DNA of 64,000 nucleotides from Streptomyces barkulensis. GTDB lineage: Bacteria; Actinomycetota; Actinomycetes; Streptomycetales; Streptomycetaceae. The stretch spans positions 62,001-126,000 of the forward strand of contig NZ_PGSG01000025.1 of NCBI RefSeq assembly GCF_002843305.1, in the 5' to 3' direction. Made by a program: the position numbers and the translations under genes. How positions within the stretch are numbered: position 1 is the first letter of the stretch; every line of letters begins with the position of its first letter. This document shows, in pieces, positions 31,753 to 40,805 of the stretch. The notes below the pieces were generated by a model that saw only the letters and a program-made list of their open reading frames with translations, was not told where the DNA came from and ran no database searches.

Positions 31753-33546
31753 GTGACTACCACGACCACGTCCCACCACCTCTCGCCCGCGTTCCCCGGC
31801 CGCGCCCCCTGGGGTACGGCGGGCAAGCTGCGCGCCTGGCAGCAGGCCGCGATGGACTCGTACATCGAGAAGCAGCCGCGCGACTTCCTCGCCGTCGCGA
31901 CCCCGGGCGCGGGAAAGACGACCTTCGCCCTCACCCTGGCCTCCTGGCTGCTGCACCACCACGTCGTGCAGCAGGTGACGGTCGTCGCGCCGACCGAGCA
32001 CCTGAAGAAACAGTGGGCCGAGGCGGCGGCGAGAGTGGGCATCAGACTGGACCCGGAGTACAGCGCGGGCCCGCTGGGCCGCGAGTACCACGGGGTGGCG
32101 GTGACGTACGCCGGGGTCGGAGTGCGCCCGATGCTGCACCGCAACCGCTGCGAGCAGCGCAAGACGCTGGTCATCCTGGACGAGATCCACCACGCCGGCG
32201 ACACCCGCTCCTGGGGCGAGGCGTGCTTCGAGGCGTTCGAGCCCGCCACCCGCCGCCTCGCCCTGACCGGTACGCCCTTCCGCTCGGACACCAACCCCAT
32301 CCCGTTCGTCACCTACGCCGAGGACGGCGAGGGGATCCGCCGCTCGGTGGCCGACTACACCTACGGCTACGGCAAGGCGCTCGCCGACGGCGTCGTGCGC
32401 CCGGTGATCTTCCTGTCCTACAGCGGCAACATGCGCTGGCGCAGCAAGGCGGGCGACGAGCTGGAGGCCAGGCTCGGCGAGCCGATGACCAAGGACGCCG
32501 TCTCCCAGGCCTGGCGCACCGCGCTCGACCCGCGCGGCGACTGGATGCCCAGCGTGCTGCGCGCGGCCGACACCCGGCTGTCGGAGGTCCGCAAGGCGAT
32601 CCCGGACGCGGGCGGGCTGGTGATCGCCGCCGACCAGGACTCGGCGCGCGCCTACGCCAAGCTGATCCGCGAGATCACCGGCAGCGCCGCGACCGTCGTG
32701 CTCTCCGACGACACAGGCGCGTCCAAGCGGATCGAGGAGTTCAGCGGATCCGACGACCGCTGGATGGTCGCGGTGCGCATGGTCTCCGAGGGCGTGGACG
32801 TCCCCCGCCTGGCGGTCGGGGTGTACGCCACGACGATTTCCACGCCGCTGTTCTTCGCCCAGGCCGTCGGCCGCTTCGTGCGTTCCCGGCGGCGCGGCGA
32901 GACGGCGTCGGTCTTCCTGCCGACCATCCCCATGCTGCTGGGCTTCGCGCACGAGATGGAGGTCGAGCGCGACCACGTCCTGGACAAGCCCAAGAAGGGC
33001 GGGGACTCCGAGGAGGACCCGTACGCGGAGGAGGCCGGCCTCCTCGAGGAGGCCGAGCGGCAGCAGGACGAGGACACCGGCGAGCAGGACCAACTGCCCT
33101 TCGAGGCGCTGGAGTCGGACGCGGTCTTCGACCGGGTGATGTACGACGGCGCCGAGTTCGGGATGCAGGCCCACCCCGGCAGCGACGAGGAGCAGGACTA
33201 CCTGGGCATCCCCGGGCTGCTGGAGCCGGACCAGGTGCAGTTGCTGCTCCAGAAGCGGCAGGCGCGGCAGATCGCGCACAGCCGCCGCAAGCCGGACGCC
33301 GAGGCCGACCTGCTGGAGACGCCCGCCGAGAAGCGCCCGGTGGTCACGCACAAGGAGATGCTGGAGATGCGCCGGCAGCTCAACTCGCTGGTCGGCGCGT
33401 ACTCCCACCAGAGCGGCAAGCCGCACGGCGTGGTCCACACCGAGCTGCGCCGGGTCTGCGGCGGGCCGCCCACCGCCGAGGCGACGGCCGGACAGCTCCA
33501 GCAGCGGATCGCCAAGGTGCGCGAGTGGGCCACCCGGATGCGGTGA
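31753..33546 (+). CDS. DEAD/DEAH-box (SF2) helicase
   Basis: 597 residues from GTG at 31753. Motifs: KLRAWQQAAMDSYIEKQP (Q-motif-like), Walker A AVATPGAGKTTFALTLASW (~residue 55), DEIHHAG (motif II), ALTGTPFRSD (motif III) and the C-terminal RecA lobe with VRMVSEGVDVPRLAVGVYAT and FFAQAVGRFVRSRRRG (motifs V-VI). The C-terminal ~150 residues after an acidic linker are unique to actinobacterial members (RRQLNSLVGAYSHQSGKPHGVVHTELRRVCG). It resembles UvsW/restriction-type ATPases; no nuclease or methyltransferase partner is nearby, so a repair or RNA role is as likely. Confidence 0.88.
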   Translation: MTTTTTSHHLSPAFPGRAPWGTAGKLRAWQQAAMDSYIEKQPRDFLAVATPGAGKTTFALTLASWLLHHHVVQQVTVVAPTEHLKKQWAEAAARVGIRLDPEYSAGPLGREYHGVAVTYAGVGVRPMLHRNRCEQRKTLVILDEIHHAGDTRSWGEACFEAFEPATRRLALTGTPFRSDTNPIPFVTYAEDGEGIRRSVADYTYGYGKALADGVVRPVIFLSYSGNMRWRSKAGDELEARLGEPMTKDAVSQAWRTALDPRGDWMPSVLRAADTRLSEVRKAIPDAGGLVIAADQDSARAYAKLIREITGSAATVVLSDDTGASKRIEEFSGSDDRWMVAVRMVSEGVDVPRLAVGVYATTISTPLFFAQAVGRFVRSRRRGETASVFLPTIPMLLGFAHEMEVERDHVLDKPKKGGDSEEDPYAEEAGLLEEAERQQDEDTGEQDQLPFEALESDAVFDRVMYDGAEFGMQAHPGSDEEQDYLGIPGLLEPDQVQLLLQKRQARQIAHSRRKPDAEADLLETPAEKRPVVTHKEMLEMRRQLNSLVGAYSHQSGKPHGVVHTELRRVCGGPPTAEATAGQLQQRIAKVREWATRMR

Positions 33547-33584
33547 CGCGGGCGGGCCCGGGGACGGGCACGAAGGGCAGGGAC

Positions 33585-33622
33585 GTGGAGGGCGCGGACG
33601 CGATCGGGTCCGCGCCCTCCAC
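33585..33622. terminator. Terminator after the helicase
   Basis: 15-bp perfect stem GTGGAGGGCGCGGAC with an 8-nt loop GCGATCGG, 38 bp after the helicase stop. Confidence 0.88.
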
Positions 33623-33625
33623 GCA

Positions 33626-33701
33626 TTCCGTACGCTCCCGCGGGTTCCGTACGCCTCCGCGGGCTCCGTACGCCTCCGCGGGTTCCGTACGCTCCCGCGC
33701 A
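33626..33701. repeat. 19-bp tandem repeat, four copies
   Basis: TTCCGTACGCTCCCGCGGG and close variants begin at 33626, 33645, 33664 and 33683. Each unit contains GTAC and CCGCGG palindromes. Directly follows the terminator; no gene overlaps it. Confidence 0.9.
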
Positions 33702-34073
33702 TTCCACGCGACCCGCACGCCCCTTACCACCCGGTAGACGCCATGAGCGCGGTTGTGTGCATCTGTGCGCTATGCGCATGGACGTGAGAGCGTACCCACG
33801 CCGGGGCCGGGCCGCTGTGACCTGCTGCTGTACGCAATGCGGATAAACCATGCCAGCCGCGCCCGGATTCTGGACAGAGTCTTCCGGACGGCGGACGGGA
33901 TCGCTAGGTTTCCCGTCACGCACACGCCCCGTGGCAGCGCCGCCTCGGAGCGCAGCCGGTGCGGCCCGCCAAGCGACCGGCGGCTCGCCGGGAACAGCAT
34001 GCGCGCCGCCGACGGGACCGGTGGCGCATCTCCCGGAACGGAGTCGTCGGCACACAACGGAGGAGGGGGCGTC

Positions 34074-34718
34074 GTGACCGCGGAGACATCTCAGACGCTC
34101 GACCGGGGACTGCGCGTCCTCAAACTGCTCGCCGACACCGACCACGGCCTGACCGTCACCGAGCTCTCCAGCAAGCTCGGGGTCAACCGGACGGTCGTCT
34201 ACCGACTGCTCGCCACACTGGAGCAGCACTCCCTGGTGCGCCGGGACCTGGGCGGCCGGGCCCGTGTCGGGCTCGGGGTGCTGCGGCTGGGGCGGCAGGT
34301 CCATCCGCTGGTGCGTGAGGCGGCCCTGCCGGCGCTGCGGGCGCTGGCCGAGGACGTGGGCGCCACCGCGCACCTGACACTGGTCGACGGCAACGAGGCC
34401 CTGGCCGTCGCGGTCGTCGAGCCGACCTGGACCGACTACCACGTCGCCTACCGCACCGGTTTCCGCCACCCGCTCGACAAGGGCGCGGCGGGGCGCGCGA
34501 TCCTCGCCGGGCGCCGCCCGGACCGGGACCTGGAGGACGGCTACGTCCTCACCCGCGGCGAACTGGAGGCCGGAGCCTGCGGCGCCGCCGCACCGCTGCT
34601 GGGGGTCAGCGGCATCGAGGGCAGCGTCGGCGTGGTGATGCTGTCGGAGTCGGTGCCGCAGAAGGTGGGGCCCCGTGTGGTGCAGGCGGCGCAGGATGTC
34701 GCCGACTTCCTCCGTTAG
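34074..34718 (+). CDS. IclR-family transcriptional regulator
   Basis: 214 residues from GTG at 34074 after a strong GGAGGAGGGGG RBS. N-terminal winged helix: TLDRGLRVLKLLADTDHGLTVTELSSKLGVNRTVVYRLLATLEQHSLVRRD. The C-terminal IclR effector domain (ALRALAEDVGATAHLTLVDGNEALAVAVVE, GFRHPLDKGAAGRAIL, GVSGIEGSVGVVML) is present but slightly short (family about 250). Effector unknown. It is followed by the S16-like gene 56 bp downstream. Confidence 0.9.
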   Translation: MTAETSQTLDRGLRVLKLLADTDHGLTVTELSSKLGVNRTVVYRLLATLEQHSLVRRDLGGRARVGLGVLRLGRQVHPLVREAALPALRALAEDVGATAHLTLVDGNEALAVAVVEPTWTDYHVAYRTGFRHPLDKGAAGRAILAGRRPDRDLEDGYVLTRGELEAGACGAAAPLLGVSGIEGSVGVVMLSESVPQKVGPRVVQAAQDVADFLR

Positions 34719-34774
34719 CGGCCGGCGGAGCCCGGCCGACGCGCGCGGGGCGGCGGTGAACTAGATTCACCCCC

Positions 34775-35575
34775 ATGCCGGCTCTGTCCTCCCGTACCCT
34801 GGCCCTCGCGATCTGCGGGACACTCGTCGCGGCGCTGTTCGCGGTCGCCGCGCTTCTCCCGCTGCCGTTCTCGGTCGCCCAGCCCGGGATCACCGCGGAC
34901 GTCCTGGGCGAGTACCGGGGCAGGCAGGTCATCACCGTCGACGGGGCCGGCGATCCCGGCGGCGGCGACCCCGGGGCGGGCGAGCCGGAGGGGCGGCTGC
35001 TGGCGACCACCATCGCGGCGACGGCGCCGGACACGACCGTGCGGCTGGCCGACGTGGTGGACGCCTGGTTCGACACCGACCGCGCGGTGATGCCGCGCGA
35101 CTCGGTCTACCCGGTCGGCGACGACGCCGAGGAGATCGAGGAGCACACCACCGCCCAGATGGAGCAGTCGCAGGCGGAGGCGGTGACGGCCGCACTGCGC
35201 CAACTGGGCAGGTCCGCCGACGAGGTCGAGGTGGAGCTGCGGCTCGCGGACGTCGGCGGTCCCAGCGCCGGGCTGGTGTTCGCCCTCGGGGTCGTCGACG
35301 AGATCGACGACGGCGACCTCACCGGCGGCCGTACGATCGCCGGAACCGGCACCATCACCGCACGCGGCGAGGTCGGCCCGGTCGGCGGCGTCCCGCTCAA
35401 GACCCAGGCGGCGGCGCGCGACGGCGCCACCGTCTTCCTCGTCCCCGAGGCGGAGTGCGACGACGCGCGGACCGAACTCCCCGAGGATCTGCGCCTGGTG
35501 CCCGTCACCACCCTGGAGGGCGCGCTGAACGCGCTGAGGGCGCTGCGGGACGGCGGCCACGTACCGGGCTGCTGA
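34775..35575 (+). CDS. Membrane-anchored Lon-like (S16) serine protease, PDZ domain absent
   Basis: 266 residues. One N-terminal signal-anchor helix (LALAICGTLVAALFAVAALL), then an extracytoplasmic region resembling the YlbL family (VYPVGDDAEEIEEHTTAQME, QSQAEAVTAALRQLG). It passes directly into the S16 core: catalytic Ser in GGPSAGLVFALGVVDE (~residue 167) and Lys in VGGVPLKTQAAARDG (~209). YlbL-type proteins normally have a PDZ domain between these parts; here there is no room for it. Likely a secretion-side protease; substrate unknown. Start ATG follows a TAGATT -10-like element closely, so the mRNA leader is very short. Confidence 0.85.
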   Translation: MPALSSRTLALAICGTLVAALFAVAALLPLPFSVAQPGITADVLGEYRGRQVITVDGAGDPGGGDPGAGEPEGRLLATTIAATAPDTTVRLADVVDAWFDTDRAVMPRDSVYPVGDDAEEIEEHTTAQMEQSQAEAVTAALRQLGRSADEVEVELRLADVGGPSAGLVFALGVVDEIDDGDLTGGRTIAGTGTITARGEVGPVGGVPLKTQAAARDGATVFLVPEAECDDARTELPEDLRLVPVTTLEGALNALRALRDGGHVPGC

Positions 35576-35704
35576 GTCCTCCGAAAGCCGGGGGAAGCCC
35601 CCGCACCCGCGGGCGGAACCCGCACCCCGGCCGGGGGTACGGGCCGGCCGGGGCGCGGTGGGGGCGGTTTGGCGGTGGGGTGGGGCGCTGCTTGGATACA
35701 GGCC

Positions 35705-36295
35705 ATGAGCCACCCGACGCCTCCGCCTCCCCACATACCGCCTCACACGGCGCCGCCCCACACGCCCCCGCCCGGCCTCCCCGGACAGCCCGGCCCCTTT
35801 GGGCCGTACGCCTACGCGCCCCCGCCGTACCCGTACGCGCCGCCGCCGCTGCCGGGCCCGCCGCCGGAGCTGGTGGCCCCGCTGGGCAGGCGCTTCCTGG
35901 CGAAGCTGGTGGACGCTCTGGTCATGGCGGCGATCGTGGCCGGGATCACCGTGCCGTGCGCCGTGCACCTGGAGACCGACCCCGAGGGCGTGACGGAGGG
36001 GCTGGCCATCACCGGCATCGTCTTCTCGCTCCTGTTCGCCTTCCTCCTCTACGACCCCGCCCTCACCGCCACCGGCGGCACCGTGGGGAAGCGGCTGTGC
36101 GGGCTGAAGGTGGCGCGTGTCGAGACCGGCGAGCAGGTGGGTTTCGGGGCAGCGCTGGGACGCCATCTGATGGCGGGGCTCATCAACAACGCGATGTGCG
36201 TGCCGCTCGCCTATCTGTGGTGCACCTGGGACAAGCCCTTCCACCAGGGGCTGCACGACAAGATCGTGCGCACCGTGGTGGTCCGCACCAGGTGA
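35705..36295 (+). CDS. RDD-family membrane protein with Pro-rich N-terminus
   Basis: 196 residues. Residues 1-55 are Pro/His/Tyr-rich (PHTAPPHTPPP, YAYAPPPYPYAPPPLPG). The RDD domain follows with the eponymous motif region LGRRFLAKLVDALVM, helices at ~65-85, 100-120 and 150-170, and the closing LHDKIVRTVVV. RDD proteins are small integral membrane proteins of unclear role (some act as Na+/H+ antiporters). Convergent with hpd. Confidence 0.88.
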   Translation: MSHPTPPPPHIPPHTAPPHTPPPGLPGQPGPFGPYAYAPPPYPYAPPPLPGPPPELVAPLGRRFLAKLVDALVMAAIVAGITVPCAVHLETDPEGVTEGLAITGIVFSLLFAFLLYDPALTATGGTVGKRLCGLKVARVETGEQVGFGAALGRHLMAGLINNAMCVPLAYLWCTWDKPFHQGLHDKIVRTVVVRTR

Positions 36296-36336
36296 CGGGC
36301 CCGACGGCGGAGCGCGGTGCCGCGCCCGGAAACGGG

Positions 36337-36370
36337 CCGCGGCCCCGCCGTCAGGGAGGCGGGGCCGCGG
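36337..36370. terminator. Bidirectional terminator between RDD gene and hpd
   Basis: 13-bp perfect stem CCGCGGCCCCGCC with an 8-nt loop GTCAGGGA, 42 bp after the RDD stop and 49 bp from the hpd stop. Confidence 0.85.
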
Positions 36371-36418
36371 GGACGTGCGCGCGGCGCGCGCGGCGCACGG
36401 GGAACGGGAGGCGGCGGC

Positions 36419-37662
<1,244 letters not shown>

Positions 37663-37684
37663 ATGACCACCAGGGAGGCGGATC

Positions 37685-38170
37685 ATGGGCATCGACGAGC
37701 TGGACGGCCGGCTGCTGGAACTGCTCGCCGCCGAGCCGCGCATCGGCGTGCTGGAGGCCTCCCGCCGCCTGGGAGTGGCCCGGGGCACCGTGCAGGCGCG
37801 GCTGGACCGGCTGCAGGGCGGCGGGGTGATCCGCGGCTTCGGGCCCGACGTCGATCCCGCGGCCATCGGCTACCCGGTCACCGCCTTCGCCACGCTGGAG
37901 ATCAGGCAGGGGCAGGGCCGCGACGTACGGGCGCACCTGGCGACCGTCCCGGAGGTGCTGGAACTGCACACCATCACCGGCCGCGGCGACATGCTCTGCC
38001 GTCTGGTGGCACGCTCCAACGCCGACCTCCAGCGGGTGATCGACAAGGTGGTCGGGTTCGAGGGCATCATGCGGGCCTCCACGGCCATCGTCATGGAGAA
38101 CCCGGTGCCGCTGCGGATCGTCCCGCTGGTGCGCCAGGCGGCCGGGGACGCCGGAGCGTCCGCCTCCTGA
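37685..38170 (+). CDS. Lrp/AsnC-family transcriptional regulator, probable hpd regulator
   Basis: 161 residues. N-terminal HTH (IDELDGRLLELLAAEPRIGVLEASRRLGVARGTVQARLDRLQGGGVIRG) and C-terminal RAM domain (VTAFATLEIRQGQGRDVRAHL, EVLELHTITGRGDMLCRLVARS), the latter binding amino acids or related ligands in this family. RBS is GGGAGGCGGATC. Adjacent, divergent hpd and the shared operator make tyrosine-pathway control likely; I recall an HpdR of this type at the same place in S. coelicolor (unverified). Confidence 0.93.
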   Translation: MGIDELDGRLLELLAAEPRIGVLEASRRLGVARGTVQARLDRLQGGGVIRGFGPDVDPAAIGYPVTAFATLEIRQGQGRDVRAHLATVPEVLELHTITGRGDMLCRLVARSNADLQRVIDKVVGFEGIMRASTAIVMENPVPLRIVPLVRQAAGDAGASAS

Positions 38171-38367
38171 CACGCTGTCATGGACCCGGGGGTCCGCGGG
38201 GGGACGACGGGGGTTCGGTGTCGCTGGATGGGGGTGGGGTCGCCGATGGCCGGGGCGAGGGGTGTCCCGTCTCTGGTAGATGTGGAGCCAGCGCTCCCCG
38301 GCCCACGCCGCCGGACGGGGAGCGGCACACGCCACAGCGACGGCCGAGCAGATACGGGACCGGACAC

Positions 38368-39972
38368 ATGAGCGCCCCTCCGTCAGCATCCGCCAACGGC
38401 AGCCCGGGTCCGGGCTACTACCCCGATCCGTCCATTCCGGGATACATCCGCTACTGGAACGGCGCCGCGTGGGTACCGGGAACGAGCCGCCCCGAGCCCC
38501 GCGAGGGCGAGCCGATGCCCGCCGCGCCCCCCGGGGTCGTGGTGCAGGCCCCGCCCTCGCCCGCCGTCCCCGCGCCCGCCGTCCCCGCCGTCCCCGCGGC
38601 CGGTTCCCCGGCGCCGGCCGAGTCCCCGCAGGAGGAGACGGGCCCGGTCTTCCTGGACGAGGAGGGGGCCGCGGACGCCGGGGGCCGGGCCGGGTCCCCG
38701 GCGTCCGCTCCGGGCGACTCCCTGCCCCAACTGCGCGGACGCGGCGAGGTGGAGATCCGCCCGGGGGACCGGGCGGCCGCCTGGAACGACCCCTCCCGGC
38801 CGCACGGCGGACCCGAGCCCGCGTCCGCCTGGCAGGCCGACGCCGCCCGGCAGACGGGCCTCGACGGGGAGCGGGACGGCCGCGTCTCCTGGGGCACGGG
38901 CGATCCGGGCGAGGGGGCGGCCCCGGCCGCACCGGCACTGGGCGCGGGCCGTGCTCCGCAGGCGCTGGGACCGGGCCCGGACCCGCGCGGCGGGAACGCA
39001 CAGCCGCGCGACGAGGGCACCGTGCGGATGCGGCCCGTACGTCCCGAGGGCACCGGCACCGCCCCGGCGGCGGGCGGACGGCCCGTCAGGCCAGGGGACA
39101 TCGTGGGGCTGCGGCGTACGGAGGCGCCCGAGGCGGGAGCTCCGGCCGTACCGGCTCCGGGCGTACCGGCTCCGGGCGTACCGGCGGCGCCCGCGCCCGC
39201 CGATCCGGTGGGTCCCGCCGCTCCCGTCACGCCCGCCGGTCCCGCGTCCGGGCAGCCCTCCTGGACACGGCAGGTGCACGAACTGGCCCAGCGCGCCCCC
39301 GTGTCCGCCGATCCGGCCCCCGCACCGCACGCCCCCGCACCGCACGCCCCCGCACCCGCCGTGCCGCAGCAGCAGTCGCCGGCCGGGCGGCCCGGCGGCC
39401 CGGAGCAGGTCGTACCCTGGCGCCCCCCGGCCGACGACCCCTTCCTGCGGGCCGCCCGGCGGCAGGCGCGCCCCGCCGGGCTCGGACGCCGGCTGGGCGC
39501 CCGTGTGGTGGACGGCGTCCTCACCGCGGCGGTGGCCGCGGCGGTGGCCCTCCCGTTCGCCGGCCCCAGCACCGAGCACTTCCGCGAGCAGGTGGAGGCG
39601 GCCGAACAGGCCGGTGAGACACGGCAGATCTGGCTGGTCGACGGCACCACCGGCGTCTACCTGGCGATCGTGCTCGGCGCCCTGCTGGCGTTCGGACTCC
39701 TCTACGAGGTACTGCCCACCGCCCGGTGGGGCCGCACGCTCGGCAAGAAGCTGTTCGGCGTCCGGGTGCTCGACATCGAGGAGCAGGACGCCCCCTCCTT
39801 CGGCGCAGCGCTGCGCCGCTGGCTGGTGTACGGACTGCTGGCGCCACTGGGCGTCGGAGTGGTCAACGTCCTGTGGTGCCTGTTCGACCGGCCGTGGCGG
39901 CAGTGCTGGCACGACAAGGCGGCGCGCACCTTCGTGGCACGCGGCACCGAGGAGTCCGGCCCGCTCGGATGA
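38368..39972 (+). CDS. DUF2510-RDD membrane protein with long disordered middle
   Basis: 534 residues. N-terminus has the DUF2510 motif GPGYYPDPSIPGYIRYWNGAAW (~residues 14-35). Residues ~40-365 are a Pro/Ala/Gly-rich low-complexity segment (PAVPAPAVPAVPAAG, APGVPAPGVPAAPAPADP, PAPAPHAPAPHAPAPAVP) from short tandem repeats. The C-terminus is an RDD domain (GLGRRLGARVVDGVLTAAVAAAVALPF, TLGKKLFGVRVLDIEEQ, CWHDKAARTFVARG). It is a second RDD protein within 3 kb. Function unknown. Start ATG follows a GGACCGGACAC stretch without strong RBS. Confidence 0.87.
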   Translation: MSAPPSASANGSPGPGYYPDPSIPGYIRYWNGAAWVPGTSRPEPREGEPMPAAPPGVVVQAPPSPAVPAPAVPAVPAAGSPAPAESPQEETGPVFLDEEGAADAGGRAGSPASAPGDSLPQLRGRGEVEIRPGDRAAAWNDPSRPHGGPEPASAWQADAARQTGLDGERDGRVSWGTGDPGEGAAPAAPALGAGRAPQALGPGPDPRGGNAQPRDEGTVRMRPVRPEGTGTAPAAGGRPVRPGDIVGLRRTEAPEAGAPAVPAPGVPAPGVPAAPAPADPVGPAAPVTPAGPASGQPSWTRQVHELAQRAPVSADPAPAPHAPAPHAPAPAVPQQQSPAGRPGGPEQVVPWRPPADDPFLRAARRQARPAGLGRRLGARVVDGVLTAAVAAAVALPFAGPSTEHFREQVEAAEQAGETRQIWLVDGTTGVYLAIVLGALLAFGLLYEVLPTARWGRTLGKKLFGVRVLDIEEQDAPSFGAALRRWLVYGLLAPLGVGVVNVLWCLFDRPWRQCWHDKAARTFVARGTEESGPLG

Positions 39973-40174
39973 CGCCCGGGGCCGAAGCGTCCCGGGTCCC
40001 CCGAACGGCCCGTCCCTGATGCGCGGCAGGCCCCGGCGCGGTCGACTCTGAGCATGAGATATGCGAAGGCCGTGCCGGATACGGAGGCCGTGCCGGACGC
40101 CGAGGCCCCACCGCCCCGGAGAAGGCGGCCGTACGGCCGGCACGCGCGGCCCGGTGGCCCGTGCCCCGGCCGGA

Positions 40175-40450
40175 TCAGCGGCGCGAGGAGGTCTCCGCCA
40201 GGCGTCGGCCGCCGTCGGCGGTCTCCGTGCCGCGCTGCGCGGGCACCGCGCCGGCCACCGGACGCGAGGTCGCTGAGGAGCGGCGGCCGGGCGCCCTGAC
40301 CGCGACGAGCAGTCCGAGTGCGAGCGCCGCACTCGCGACGACCGCGATCCCCGCTCCCGAACGCGCCTGCGACACCAGTAGCATCGCGAGAGCCGAGAGG
40401 ATGACGGTGGCCGAACCGTAGGCGAGCTGTGCGGGATTCGGACGCGGCAT
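40175..40450 (-). CDS. Small two-helix membrane protein
   Basis: 91 residues, MPRPNPAQLAYGSATVILSALAML start, helices at ~11-27 and 33-51 (GAGIAVVASAALALGLLVAV), then a polar Arg/Ser-rich tail. RBS GGAGG lies 12 nt upstream within the palindrome GACGGAATCCGTC. Unknown function; small proteins of this layout are common next to Streptomyces secretion or cell-surface genes. Confidence 0.68.
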   Translation of the reverse strand: MPRPNPAQLAYGSATVILSALAMLLVSQARSGAGIAVVASAALALGLLVAVRAPGRRSSATSRPVAGAVPAQRGTETADGGRRLAETSSRR

Positions 40451-40805
40451 GACGGAATCCGTCCTCCGGGATCGGTGGTTGACCGGGGGCGAGGCCGCCG
40501 GACGGCGAACGTGGTCCGTCGAACGACTCTACGATGCCGGATGCCCGTACGCAGCCGCGGGTAAGCACGGCCTGACCCACCGCCACCGACACGCCGATGC
40601 ACAGGGGGCGCACGGAATCACGCCGCGGCCCTACCGTCATCGGCCGCTACCGTCCGGTCTCCGGACTCCGCAACTGGCTAGCCGGACAACCTACTTGCGT
40701 GGCGTGTTCAAATCAAGGGCTGTTTTTTCGGCCGCCGCTCATGTCGAATGCCTCCACACGTGTGCACACACGTGCCATGGCCATGCATGGGGAGGGCAAT
40801 ACCTA
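40451..40805 (+). promoter_or_regulatory. Promoter region of the M6 protease
   Basis: 355 bp. After the small gene's RBS palindrome, the last 120 bp are AT-richer (TTGCGTGGCGTGTTCAAATC, then GGGCTGTTTTTTCGG) and include CACACGTGTG (40755-40764) directly followed by CACACACGTG, possible operator sites. RBS GGGGAGGG precedes the GTG at 40806. The open frame extending upstream has no coding character. Confidence 0.5.

Larger units (their letters stand above)
33547..34073. promoter_or_regulatory. 527-bp region between helicase and IclR gene
   Basis: Holds the helicase terminator (33585-33622), a 19-bp tandem repeat (33626-33701), then a promoter-rich AT-leaning part with TGTGCGCTATGCGCATGG near 33764-33781 and TGTACGCAATGCGGAT near 33829, both palindromic enough to be IclR-type operators for autoregulation. 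No gene is convincing. Confidence 0.45.
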
